Assembly: GCA_910578245.1 (NCBI GenBank)
Contig: CAJTPC010000012.1
Location: forward strand, 1 to 38,024
DNA: 38,024 nt
DNA from: an uncultured Christensenella sp.
GTDB lineage: Bacteria > Bacillota > Clostridia > Christensenellales > UBA3700
Direction: 5' to 3'
Shown here: piece by piece, positions 23,242 to 31,653 of the stretch
Numbering within the stretch: the stretch's first letter is position 1
Layout: the number at the start of each line of letters is the position of its first letter
Position numbers and translations under genes: made by a program
The notes under the pieces: model-generated
Database searches by the model: none
What the model was told of the DNA's origin: nothing
What the model saw: the letters and a program-made list of their open reading frames with translations, nothing else

Positions 23242-23712
23242 TTAGTTGATAGACAAAACTTTAACTTTGTAAGAATTGTCGCCCAATTCTACGATAGCCT
23301 CTTCGCCTTTTTTCTTACCGATAATTGCTACGGCAAGCGGTGATTCATTGCTAATCTTATTTTCCAAAATAGACGCTTCGGTAGTACCTACAATGGTATA
23401 TTCGCTCTCTTCGTCTTCTGAATAGTCGTAAATCTTAACCTTGCAACCTGCGACTACGACGCCTTGCTTACCCTCGGTATCTTTAATGATTTCAGCATTG
23501 TCGAGTTGGGCCTGTATAGTCAAAATTTCCGCTTCTACTTGGGCTTGGTAGTCCTTTGCCGCATCGTACTCTGCATTTTCCGACAAGTCGCCAAAACCTC
23601 TTGCAATTCTGATTCTCTCGCTTGCATCGGCTCTGTCTACGTTGATTAAATGCTCCAATTTCTTTTTAAGATTGTCATATCCTTCTTGTGTAACGAAGTA
23701 TTTCTTTTCCAT
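23242..23712 (-). CDS. greA: Transcription elongation factor GreA
   Basis: A 156-residue protein. The N-terminal coiled coil (about 1-75) includes RIRIARGFGDLSENAEYDAA with the acidic tip residues that enter the RNA polymerase secondary channel. The C-terminal FKBP-like domain ends in SPLAVAIIGKKKGEE. It stimulates cleavage of backtracked RNA. AGGAGG lies before the ATG. It follows rex by 30 bases, then a terminator. Confidence 0.94.
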   Translation of the reverse strand: MEKKYFVTQEGYDNLKKKLEHLINVDRADASERIRIARGFGDLSENAEYDAAKDYQAQVEAEILTIQAQLDNAEIIKDTEGKQGVVVAGCKVKIYDYSEDEESEYTIVGTTEASILENKISNESPLAVAIIGKKKGEEAIVELGDNSYKVKVLSIN

Positions 23713-23742
23713 ATATCCTCCTCGCCTAACGGCTTATTTACT

Positions 23743-24354
23743 TTATTTATTGTTTTTACTGCGGAAACTCAAGACGTAAAGACTTTCGCTCATAGAGATA
23801 TTTTCCACAGTTACGCCCTCAGGCACTTCAAGTTCTACAGGGGCAAAGTTCCATATTGATTTAACGCCGTACTTAATAAGCTCGTCGGCTACGCTCTTTG
23901 CCGAATCCTTTTGGGTAGCAATTATTGCTATATCTACGTTGTTTTGTTTGAGATATGCTTCCAAAAGATCCATTTCATAGACCTTGATACCGTTGATAGA
24001 CGTACAACGCGGGTCTATGTCAAACAACGCCCTTACGAAAAATCCGTCGTCAACAAAGCCTTTGTACCCTGCCAATGCTCTGCCGATATTGCCCGCGCCC
24101 ACGATAATCATATCGTATTCTTTATCAAGACCGAGAATTACGGCAAGTTCGTTCTTGAGTTTTACGACGTCATAGCCGTACCCTTGTTGACCGAAACCGC
24201 CAAAGTTGCACAAATCCTGTCTTACTTGCGACGCCGTGATATTTAGCACACTTGCAATCTTATTGGACGACACTCTGGTAACTCCGCTGTCCGCAAGCTG
24301 TTTGATATGTCTATAATAGCGTGGCAAACGCTTGATGACCGCCTCCGAAATCAT
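23743..24354 (-). CDS. rex: Redox-sensing transcriptional repressor Rex
   Basis: A 203-residue protein. The N-terminal winged HTH (about 1-80) includes LPRYYRHIKQLADSG and SQVRQDLCNFGGFGQQGYGY. The Rossmann NAD(H) site is VGAGNIGRALAGY (G86, G88, G91). It represses fermentation and respiration genes when NADH/NAD is low. AGGAGG precedes the ATG and a consensus promoter lies upstream. A perfect palindrome at 24369-24385 sits at the predicted transcription start, but it is not a Rex-type TTGTGA/TTGTTAA site. Confidence 0.94.
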   Translation of the reverse strand: MISEAVIKRLPRYYRHIKQLADSGVTRVSSNKIASVLNITASQVRQDLCNFGGFGQQGYGYDVVKLKNELAVILGLDKEYDMIIVGAGNIGRALAGYKGFVDDGFFVRALFDIDPRCTSINGIKVYEMDLLEAYLKQNNVDIAIIATQKDSAKSVADELIKYGVKSIWNFAPVELEVPEGVTVENISMSESLYVLSFRSKNNK

Positions 24355-24368
24355 AAGTCCTCCTCATC

Positions 24369-24385
24369 GACATACGCAGTATGTC
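24369..24385. promoter_or_regulatory. Palindrome at the rex transcription start
   Basis: A perfect GACATAC-GCA-GTATGTC just downstream of the rex -10 and upstream of its AGGAGG. Either an operator or a leader hairpin. Confidence 0.45.
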
Positions 24386-24391
24386 TTGTAT

Positions 24392-24421
24392 ATTTTAATC
24401 AAGGATATGGCAATTTGTCAA
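24392..24421 (-). promoter_or_regulatory. Promoter of rex
   Basis: Minus strand TTGACA (24416-24421), 18-base spacer, TAAAAT (24392-24397). A second TTGACA lies 14 bases further upstream. Confidence 0.7.
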
Positions 24422-24480
24422 TAGTTTTTTGTCAAATATGCGGAAAATCAACCTTTAATCTAAGATAATTGCTTAAAAGC

Positions 24481-24504
24481 AAGCCGTACTCCCTGCCACG
24501 GCTT
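24481..24504. promoter_or_regulatory. Inverted repeat overlapping the -35 of the 85-residue gene
   Basis: AAGCCGT-N10-ACGGCTT, perfect 7-base arms; its right arm shares bases with TTGACA (24503-24508). A candidate operator. Confidence 0.4.
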
Positions 24505-24530
24505 GACAGCGCAGTTGTTCGTATTATAAA
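24503..24530 (+). promoter_or_regulatory. Promoter giving a leaderless mRNA
   Basis: TTGACA (24503-24508), 16-base spacer, TATAAA (24525-24530). The start codon at 24539 is 8 bases past the -10, so the transcript should begin at or within two bases of the ATG. Confidence 0.65.
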
Positions 24531-24538
24531 ATTGATAT

Positions 24539-24796
24539 ATGAAGATTTGGGCAAGACTGGTTACTAACGATAAAATTCAAAAAGATATAATCTATCATTC
24601 TCCTCTAAAACTCACTCCTCACAACTATGAAGAGTGGCTAAGAGATATTTGTCACCAACTTGACGTACCCAATCCCGTTCTTCTCAACCACCATTATAAG
24701 AATTTCGTCAACTTCCACAACACCAAGTTCAAGCAAGACGACTTTGTGGAAACTCTAGACTACGACGTAATGATTGTAGAAGATTGCAAAGAATAA
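24539..24796 (+). CDS. Conserved small clostridial protein, function unknown
   Basis: An 85-residue soluble protein rich in His, Asp, Asn and aromatics. Visible pattern: MKIWARLVTNDKI at the start, YEEWLRDICHQLDVPNPVLL in the middle, and FKQDDFVETLDYDVMIVE at the end. I recall similar small proteins in many clostridia, without known function. No Shine-Dalgarno is present; the promoter position predicts a leaderless mRNA. It is divergent from rex. No metal or catalytic motif is evident, although HH and several Asp occur. Confidence 0.72.
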   Translation: MKIWARLVTNDKIQKDIIYHSPLKLTPHNYEEWLRDICHQLDVPNPVLLNHHYKNFVNFHNTKFKQDDFVETLDYDVMIVEDCKE

Positions 24797-24887
24797 AGCC
24801 CCTATTAGATAAATGCTAATACTTTCAGATAAAATGCATACTACGATAGAACTTTTTGTAAAACTTCTCTTCATAGTTGCTTCTCCT

Positions 24888-25421
24888 CTAATTAAGATTG
24901 TTATACTCTTTGACGATTATTTGATTTCTATCGCCAATCAAACTCTTATTGATTTCAATTAAATATACGTAATCCTCCGTTGCGTCCGGATAATGCACAC
25001 TATTGTCATAAGGATTGTATTCGCTAAGTATATTTACTATTAGTCTATCGTCTTTTACTGTCAAATTGCCAAATTTCAAGCCAAACGGGTTCGGTTTTTC
25101 TATATATACAATAATTAATGCTTTATTTCTAAAAAATCCTTTATTATACTCTCTTAACTTCTTATATAATTCGCTGTCATAACTCCAATCCTTCTCGTCA
25201 TAAATTGACACGCCTTTCTCATCGCATAGCTTAGTAAATTCGGAATAACTATCTATCCTTTGCGCAAAGTCTGACGAATTACTAATTGTTTGGATATAAC
25301 TTTCTACGTCGTAATAGAAACCGCCATTATCGTTATCCTTACTGCACGCCGAAAGCGAAGCAAGCATTAGGATGCAAATAAGACATACCAAGCCGGAAAT
25401 CTTCAAGAACTTCTTATTCAT
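24888..25421 (-). CDS. Putative lipoprotein linked to an ABC exporter
   Basis: A 177-residue protein. A signal peptide ends in lipobox LSAC (lipidated Cys26); the rest is hydrophilic and extracellular with no recognised domain. AGGAGG before the ATG. It follows the ABC permease gene by 31 bases on the same strand, so it is probably its third component or a co-expressed surface protein. It is more AT-rich than its neighbours. Confidence 0.7.
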   Translation of the reverse strand: MNKKFLKISGLVCLICILMLASLSACSKDNDNGGFYYDVESYIQTISNSSDFAQRIDSYSEFTKLCDEKGVSIYDEKDWSYDSELYKKLREYNKGFFRNKALIIVYIEKPNPFGLKFGNLTVKDDRLIVNILSEYNPYDNSVHYPDATEDYVYLIEINKSLIGDRNQIIVKEYNNLN

Positions 25422-25452
25422 ATCGTCCTCCTATTTATTTTGCGTTGTGATA

Positions 25453-26481
25453 TTATACTTCCTTTTTATTAAACCGCTTGTAGCTGAACCACATAAACAA
25501 TGCGCACCACAAAAGCGTAATTGGAATCATTCCCCATATGCTCATACCTTTGAATATAGTGCCGTCTACGGATATTCCGCTCGACCAATCGAGGTTGGCT
25601 AAGAAGCCGAGATAGCCTACGTACGGAACAGCCAAGACGTACTCTACCCAGGTGCCGAAGCTAAAGAACAAGAAGAGCAAACACAGCACGATTGACTTGC
25701 CGTAAGTATTGCAAAGCGAACAAATAAACATCGTAGCTTGCGTAAGAGCAAAGACTTGTACCATATTGATAAGCAAAATTATCATGAGCGCGCCCATTGG
25801 CGGAACTATTGTCACTAGAGAACCCGCAACGAAAGCAACGTTGAGCGCGTTGGGTCCGTAAAGTATAAGTCCCAATATAAACGATAAGAAGAATGAAATT
25901 AAAGTCAAAGCCTCTGCGACTATTACTACGCTAAGCCACTTGGCGGTAAAGAACTTATTCTTGTTGAGAGGTCTTAAGAATTGCATTTTCATAGCTCCGC
26001 TTGCGTATTCTCCGCAAGTCGTTCTGCAACAAGCTACGATAAGAAAGATTATGACCACGCTCATAAGAACGCTCATACAAAGATTGGTAAAGGAATATAC
26101 GTCAAAGCCAAAGAACCCCAAAGCGCTATTCGAAGTATACGCCATAGTACTACCGGACGTCACGTTGTGAGCTTTGAGATATTCAAGGATAGCGATTCTC
26201 GCCTTATAACCAGCCAATGAATTGGTGACAATTAGTTTATCAATCCAGCTGCTATCTGCGTATATTACCTCCATTTCGGCTTTGAGCGAAGCTATCTGCG
26301 CATCGTAATCTGAAAGGCCTTCGGAGATAACAACACTTGGAAAAACGCTGTGCAATACAGCCGACAACGCAGTGATTGCAAGCGCAATAACAACAACGGC
26401 GATTGCAAGTTTCAAAAGCGTATGCTTGCGATTGATTTTATAAAATTCGCAATATAAAAGGTCAGACATCTTGTTATTCAT
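25453..26481 (-). CDS. ABC-2 type transporter permease
   Basis: A 342-residue membrane protein with about six transmembrane segments: one near 24-48, then an extracellular loop, then several between about 125 and 335. GEYASGAMKMQFLRPLNKNKFFTAKWL is typical of the coupling region of BcrB/NatB-like permeases. The substrate is unknown; antibiotics, peptides or ions are possible. It overlaps the ATPase gene (TAATG) and precedes the lipoprotein. Confidence 0.82.
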   Translation of the reverse strand: MNNKMSDLLYCEFYKINRKHTLLKLAIAVVVIALAITALSAVLHSVFPSVVISEGLSDYDAQIASLKAEMEVIYADSSWIDKLIVTNSLAGYKARIAILEYLKAHNVTSGSTMAYTSNSALGFFGFDVYSFTNLCMSVLMSVVIIFLIVACCRTTCGEYASGAMKMQFLRPLNKNKFFTAKWLSVVIVAEALTLISFFLSFILGLILYGPNALNVAFVAGSLVTIVPPMGALMIILLINMVQVFALTQATMFICSLCNTYGKSIVLCLLFLFFSFGTWVEYVLAVPYVGYLGFLANLDWSSGISVDGTIFKGMSIWGMIPITLLWCALFMWFSYKRFNKKEV

Positions 26482-27407
26482 TATTTTGATACCTCCTTGT
26501 ACAAGTCTTCCAAACTGCGCTTGAGCTTGTTGACGGTGTATACCACGATATCGTTCTGTACCAAAGTCTTTACAAGTTCTCCAACTTGCGCTTGGTTGAC
26601 TATCACTACTATAGCGTTGTTTTGCAAACTCGTCTGCAATCCATGCTCGCTAATTAACTCGCTTGCCTTTTGCAAATCGCTACACTCGATGGCAAACTTA
26701 CGCATAGAATCTACGCCGTAATTTACTTCTTCCATGCTTTTGACAGCCTTTATCTCGCCGTTTGCCATAAAAGCAACTCTATCGCAAGTCTGTTGCATTT
26801 CGCCAAGTATATGCGAAGAAATTATTATAGTAGTACCCATTTGCTTTTTTAGATTGAGGAACAAATCGCGCATTTGAGCGATTCCGTCGGGATCAAGTCC
26901 ATTGGTAGGTTCGTCAAGAAGCAATAGCTTTGGCGAGTGCATAATTGCCTGCGCAATGCCAAGTCTTTGACGCATTCCCAAAGAGTAGGTCTTGAATTTG
27001 TCGTTTATTCTTTCCTCCAATCCCACGAGCGAAACGATAGATTTCAATCTCTCTTCGCTCAAATCGACTCCTTGTAATCTTGAGTAGTACTTGAGATTAT
27101 CCATGCCGGAAAAATCGTTGAAGAGCGTAGGCGCTTCGACAATAGCTCCCACTTGAGCAAGAGCTTTTTCTCTCGATGCAATCACGTCAAAACCCCCAAT
27201 GGAGATGCTGCCGCTGTCGGGAGTGACGAGCCCAAGCATAAGTTTGATAAGCGTAGTCTTGCCGGCTCCGTTGGAACCTAAAAGGCCGAGTATCTCGCCC
27301 TCTTCGACGTCTAAAGTCGCATGCGAAACCGCCGTGATTGGCGAGCCTTTTTTGCGACCTTTTGGCTTGTACGTCTTTGATACGTCATTGATTTCTATCA
27401 ATCTCAT
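26481..27407 (-). CDS. ABC transporter ATP-binding protein (BcrA/NatA-like)
   Basis: A 308-residue ATPase. Walker A LLGSNGAGKTTLIKL, signature YSLGMRQRLGIAQAI, Walker B LLLLDEPTNGLDPDG, and ISSHILGEM with the switch His. The C-terminal ~90 residues are the extension common in drug and lantibiotic exporters. The ATG at 27407 is chosen: AAGGA lies just upstream. A longer reading from 27452 has no ribosome binding site and starts outside the domain. First gene of the exporter operon. Confidence 0.88.
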   Translation of the reverse strand: MRLIEINDVSKTYKPKGRKKGSPITAVSHATLDVEEGEILGLLGSNGAGKTTLIKLMLGLVTPDSGSISIGGFDVIASREKALAQVGAIVEAPTLFNDFSGMDNLKYYSRLQGVDLSEERLKSIVSLVGLEERINDKFKTYSLGMRQRLGIAQAIMHSPKLLLLDEPTNGLDPDGIAQMRDLFLNLKKQMGTTIIISSHILGEMQQTCDRVAFMANGEIKAVKSMEEVNYGVDSMRKFAIECSDLQKASELISEHGLQTSLQNNAIVVIVNQAQVGELVKTLVQNDIVVYTVNKLKRSLEDLYKEVSK

Positions 27408-27420
27408 TTTATCCTTCCCT

Positions 27421-27445
27421 CCGACTTGTGTCGGCAAACTTTGCC
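27421..27445. promoter_or_regulatory. Two adjoining palindromes in the exporter leader
   Basis: CCGAC-TTGT-GTCGG (27421-27434) and GGCAAA-C-TTTGCC (27433-27445) share two bases and lie directly before the ribosome binding site of the ATPase gene. Operators or a leader structure. Confidence 0.4.
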
Positions 27446-27482
27446 CCCACAATATTTTGTGTTTTGAAAATTCGAGAGCAAA

Positions 27483-27511
27483 TTGTCTTTTTATTTTTTT
27501 ATAGTTATGAT
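27483..27511 (+). promoter_or_regulatory. Promoter of the dnaD-dnaI pair
   Basis: TTGTCT (27483-27488), 17-base spacer, TATGAT (27506-27511), about 60 bases before the ATG. Confidence 0.5.
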
Positions 27512-27572
27512 ATATTATATTATGATTTAATTATATTCTAACATACTCAAAATCACATATCAAGGAGATAAT

Positions 27573-28988
27573 ATGAATTTTTGCACAATGTCAAAGGACA
27601 ACGAAACGGGAGTGATACTTCTCGATAAAAGTTTTGTCGTCAACTATCTTCCCGAATGTAGTGAAAAACAGCTCAAAATCTATCTTTTGGGTTTGACTTT
27701 GTGTTCCCAACCGCAAGAAAACGACATCTCCTTTATTTGCGACGCGCTTTCAATGACGCAAGAAGAAGTAGAGAGCGTATTCGGCGAACTTGCCGACATA
27801 GGTCTTGTAAATATAACCGGCTACTCGCCCTTTGCGGTAACGTACAAAAATATTCGCTCAACCTTTGCTAAGCATTACAAAAAGGAGAAATACGCCGACT
27901 TTAATGCCCAACTCGAAGCGCTATTCCCATCTATTGCATTTACGAATATCAATCAATATACCGTATATTACGATTTTATCGAAGAAACAAAAATCAAACC
28001 CGAAGTGCTTATCACGATTGCAAGATATTGCGTAAATCTCAAGGGCGAAAAGATAAAAGCAAATTACATACTAGCCGTAGCGCGCGACTGGCTTAACGAG
28101 GGCGCGCGTACTCTTGCCGACGTAGACGAAAAAATCAAACGTCTAGAACTCTCTAGCGAAGCCTTGAGAATGATATGCAAAGCGGTAGGCAAAAAATCGG
28201 AAATAGATATTGAGGACAAAAACGCATACCTAAAGTGGACGGAAAGTTGGGGTTTTGGGCTTGACGCAATACTTTTTGCGGCAAAGACTCTCAAGAATAA
28301 GGGCGGTTTTGCCAAACTCAACAACGTACTCGATGAATTTTATCGCAACAACGCTATGAGCGCAAAAGAAATGGAAACGTACCTTGCTAATAAGCAAGCA
28401 ACGTATCAACTCGCATACGACGTCAACAAAACTCTCGGCGTATACTACGAAAACGTTGAGTATATCGTGGAAAAATATATATCGGGTTGGTTGCAAAAGG
28501 GCTTTGACAAAAACGCAATTTTACTTGTAGCCGAATACTGCTTCAACAAATCCATACGCTCCTTAGAGGGTATGAATAAGTGTATAGTCAAGTTCTACAG
28601 TCAAGGTTGCGTTAGCGTAGACGCTATCAACGAGCATTTGGCGAGCATGATGCAACGCGACATGCAAATTAAGAAGATTATCGAGCTAACCGGCTTCTCC
28701 CGCAACGTCAACAACAACGACAGAGATATGTATAAAGTCTGGAGCGAGCAGTGGAATTTCGACGACGCCATGATAGAATACGGCGCAAGCGTATGCCAAG
28801 GCAAACAGCTCTTTGCGCTCAATAACTTACTAGCGAAATGGAAAAACACCAATATATACACTATCGACGAGGCTAAGCATTGCGCATATAATTCCGCTGC
28901 AAATACCGCTCAACCTACGCCAATGTATAGCAAAGAACAACTATCCGAGTTCTTCTACTCACTCGATGACCTCAACGATATAGAATAA
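27573..28988 (+). CDS. DnaD-like replication protein with four DDBH2 repeats
   Basis: A 471-residue protein. The N-terminal winged helix (about 15-100, DDBH1-like) is followed by what I read as four DnaD C-terminal (DDBH2/DnaB_2) repeats at about 112-190, 197-272, 280-358 and 366-437. Each ends in the pattern L-x-x-(V/I/L)-x-x-(W/F)-(hydrophobic or K)...(T/S): NYILAVARDW, LNNVLDEFY, MNKCIVKFY, LNNLLAKW. The usual DnaD has one such repeat. DnaD helps load the replicative helicase. AAGGAG before the ATG. It is followed after 2 bases by a DnaI/DnaC-like ATPase, its expected partner. Confidence 0.8.
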   Translation: MNFCTMSKDNETGVILLDKSFVVNYLPECSEKQLKIYLLGLTLCSQPQENDISFICDALSMTQEEVESVFGELADIGLVNITGYSPFAVTYKNIRSTFAKHYKKEKYADFNAQLEALFPSIAFTNINQYTVYYDFIEETKIKPEVLITIARYCVNLKGEKIKANYILAVARDWLNEGARTLADVDEKIKRLELSSEALRMICKAVGKKSEIDIEDKNAYLKWTESWGFGLDAILFAAKTLKNKGGFAKLNNVLDEFYRNNAMSAKEMETYLANKQATYQLAYDVNKTLGVYYENVEYIVEKYISGWLQKGFDKNAILLVAEYCFNKSIRSLEGMNKCIVKFYSQGCVSVDAINEHLASMMQRDMQIKKIIELTGFSRNVNNNDRDMYKVWSEQWNFDDAMIEYGASVCQGKQLFALNNLLAKWKNTNIYTIDEAKHCAYNSAANTAQPTPMYSKEQLSEFFYSLDDLNDIE

Positions 28989-28990
28989 GT

Positions 28991-29923
28991 ATGATAAATT
29001 TTTTTAATCAACAACTTCAAAGCATTTACTCATCGAAAAAAGCCTTGGCAAAAGATATTGCTCAAAGAGAAAACAAGGCTTTACTTGCTTTGCACCCAAA
29101 ATTTGAGGAGTTGCTAAAAACTAAAAAACAAATCGAATTAAATATAGTCAAGACTAAATCAAAGGGGCTGGATACTGCAGATTTACAAAACTCGCTTGAC
29201 AATATAAACGATGCTATAAAGCAGTACGCAACGCAAAATAATTTGCGTTTTACTCCCCCGTATCTTTGTCCGCACTGTAAAGACGCGGGATATATAGACG
29301 CCAAGCCGTGCGAATGTCTGAATCGCGAGTATTTGGCATTGATAAAAGAAAATTCGTCGCTCTCCGCTCTGCCGAAGTTTAGCTTCGACGATAATAAGTT
29401 GTCAAGTATGGAAATACCGCAAGCCAAAGGTATGAGCAAACTTTACTCTATTATGCAAAGCAAAGTTTGCCAAGATTTCGAGAGGTGCAAGTGGAACAAC
29501 TTCATGCTATCGGGCGCAAGCGGAGTGGGTAAAACCTGCCTTGCTTTAGCTACTGCAAACGCATTGCTAGAGTCGGGCGTAAGCGTGTTCTATCTATCGG
29601 CGTTTGAATTCGTCAATATTTTTCTCGACAAGCATACTCATAAGCAGACGGCTTTAGCAAAAAAAGCCGACTATATAAGCGAGTGCGAAATGCTGATAAT
29701 CGACAACTTCGGCGAGGAGCCTATCTATAAAAACGTCACCCTAGAATATCTATTCTCCACTCTCGACAAACGCATGGCGAACAATAAAAAGACCTTCATA
29801 TGTACTCAGCTCGGCGCAGGCGCTTTAATAAGTCGCTACGGCGAAGCGTTCTTGTCTAAATTCACAGACAAAAAATACTCCTTAAGCGTGGGATATATCA
29901 CAGGAGAAAATTTGAGAAAATAA
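28991..29923 (+). CDS. DnaI/DnaC-like helicase-loader ATPase
   Basis: A 310-residue protein. A helical N-terminal region (about 1-90), then a zinc-binding CPHCKDAGYID...CECLN (about 94-110) as in DnaI, then an AAA+ domain with Walker A SGASGVGKTC (about 175-184), Walker B MLIIDNFGEE and a sensor region FICTQLGA. It loads the replicative helicase at the origin or at restart sites. It begins 2 bases after the DnaD-like gene stop and has no clear ribosome binding site of its own, so translation is probably coupled. Confidence 0.87.
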   Translation: MINFFNQQLQSIYSSKKALAKDIAQRENKALLALHPKFEELLKTKKQIELNIVKTKSKGLDTADLQNSLDNINDAIKQYATQNNLRFTPPYLCPHCKDAGYIDAKPCECLNREYLALIKENSSLSALPKFSFDDNKLSSMEIPQAKGMSKLYSIMQSKVCQDFERCKWNNFMLSGASGVGKTCLALATANALLESGVSVFYLSAFEFVNIFLDKHTHKQTALAKKADYISECEMLIIDNFGEEPIYKNVTLEYLFSTLDKRMANNKKTFICTQLGAGALISRYGEAFLSKFTDKKYSLSVGYITGENLRK

Positions 29924-29940
29924 AGACAGCGGATTTTATA

Positions 29941-30062
29941 TGTCATTTCGACTGAAGCGTAGCGGAATGGAGAAATCTCCCCAATTGAAAACACCTCACA
30001 TTCATTGAATGTGAGGTGAATAATTTAGCAGTTGAGATTTCTCGACTTCGCTCGAAATGACA
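29941..30062. repeat. Inverted repeats flanking a perfect hairpin
   Basis: A reversed copy 29941-29979, a perfect hairpin CACCTCACATTCA/TGAATGTGAGGTG (29992-30018), and a plus-sense copy 30032-30062. It lies between the convergent dnaI-like and gpmI genes; the hairpin may act as terminator for both although T-runs are short. Confidence 0.7.
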
Positions 30063-30104
30063 TTTTAATATATCTATCCGCTCAGTAGATATTATAATTG
30101 TCCT

Positions 30105-31643
30105 TTAGCGAACAATAAGGCTCTTGCCCGTCATTTCTTTAGGTTGCTCTATACCCATAATATCAAGCATGGTTGGCGCGATGTCGCAGAGTTTACCGCC
30201 GTCCTTGAGAGCTTTTACGCCATTGGCGCCGATAACTACAAAAGGTACGGGATTGGTGGTGTGCGCCGTAAACGGCGCCTTAGTATCCAAATCGAACATG
30301 TAGTCGCAATTTCCATGGTCTGCCGTGAGCAACGCTTGACCGCCGACTTCTTTGATAGCGTCAAGTACCTTTTTGACGCATTCATCGGTGACTTTGACTG
30401 CTTTCTTTGCCGCTTCCATTACGCCGGTATGTCCCACCATATCACAGTTGGCAAAGTTGAGAATCATCACGTCGTACTTACCGCTCTTGATAACCTCGCA
30501 AGCCTTATCGCAAACTTCGTACGCGCTCATTTCCGGCTTCATATCAAAGGTGGCAATCTTCGGCGAGTCTATAAGTATTCTGTCCTCGTTAGGATTGGGT
30601 GCTTCCACACCGCCGTTGAAGAAGAAAGTAACGTGAGCGTACTTTTGCGTTTCGGCAATTCTAAATTGTCTAATACCCTTTTTGGAGAGATACTCGCCGA
30701 GAGTATTTGCGTAACGCTCTTTCTTGAAAGCAACTTCGAGTTTTCCCTCAAAGGTCGCATCGTACGTCGTGAAAGATACGAATTTGGGAGCTAAAAAGCC
30801 TTTTGCTCTCTCAAAGCCGTTGAAGTCCTCAAAGATAAAACTCCTTGTGATTTGTCTAGCTCTGTCAGGGCGGTAGTTGAAGAAAATAACGCTGTCGCCC
30901 TTGTTGACGGTAGCAGTCGGTTTGCCGTTCTCGATAATGACGGTAGGCAACATAAATTCGTCTGTAACGCCCTTGTCGTAGCTATTTTGCATAGCCTCGA
31001 CAGGATTGCTCTCCATTACGCCTTCGCCGTCTACGAGCGCGGAATACGCCTTGGCAACTCTGTCCCAGATATTATCTCTGTCCATAGCGTAAAATCTTCC
31101 GCTTATGGTGGCAATCTTGCCGTAACCTAAATTGGCAAGATAACCGCATAGGTCTTGAATAAAACCTTTACCGCTGACGGGAGATACGTCTCTGCCGTCC
31201 ATAAAACAGTGAATATAGGTATTCTTGACTCCCATTTCTTTAGCCATCTTTATCGTAGCAAAGAGATGCTCCAAGTGAGAGTGAACTCCGCCGTCGGATA
31301 CCAGTCCCATTACGTGAAGGCTCTTGCCCTCTTCCTTAGCGTTGTTCATAGCGTCAATCAAAGCTGAGTTGGTAAAGAAATCGCCGTCCTCTATCGCCTT
31401 GCTTATCTTTGGCAAGTCTTGGAAAATAACTCTTCCTGCGCCGATATTGAGGTGACCTACTTCGCTATTGCCCATCTGACCTTCGGGAAGTCCGACTGCG
31501 AGTCCGCTTGCCGATAGCTGAGTTGATGGATTTTGCTCTATTATTTTCAATACTTCAGGAGAAGTCACGGGAGATATGGCGTTGTTTTCGCCAAACTCGT
31601 TGATACCGTAACCGTCCATAATAATAAGTCCAGTAAATTTCAT
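30105..31643 (-). CDS. gpmI: 2,3-bisphosphoglycerate-independent phosphoglycerate mutase
   Basis: A 512-residue alkaline-phosphatase-superfamily enzyme. MDGYGIN and GNSEVGHLNIGAGR (with the phosphorylated Ser) at the N-terminus, RFYAMDRDNIWDRV, NYRPDRARQ, NFANCDMVGHTG and LTADHGNCD form the two-metal site. It interconverts 3- and 2-phosphoglycerate. It follows tpiA by 10 bases. Confidence 0.95.
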   Translation of the reverse strand: MKFTGLIIMDGYGINEFGENNAISPVTSPEVLKIIEQNPSTQLSASGLAVGLPEGQMGNSEVGHLNIGAGRVIFQDLPKISKAIEDGDFFTNSALIDAMNNAKEEGKSLHVMGLVSDGGVHSHLEHLFATIKMAKEMGVKNTYIHCFMDGRDVSPVSGKGFIQDLCGYLANLGYGKIATISGRFYAMDRDNIWDRVAKAYSALVDGEGVMESNPVEAMQNSYDKGVTDEFMLPTVIIENGKPTATVNKGDSVIFFNYRPDRARQITRSFIFEDFNGFERAKGFLAPKFVSFTTYDATFEGKLEVAFKKERYANTLGEYLSKKGIRQFRIAETQKYAHVTFFFNGGVEAPNPNEDRILIDSPKIATFDMKPEMSAYEVCDKACEVIKSGKYDVMILNFANCDMVGHTGVMEAAKKAVKVTDECVKKVLDAIKEVGGQALLTADHGNCDYMFDLDTKAPFTAHTTNPVPFVVIGANGVKALKDGGKLCDIAPTMLDIMGIEQPKEMTGKSLIVR

Positions 31644-31653
31644 ATCACACCGT

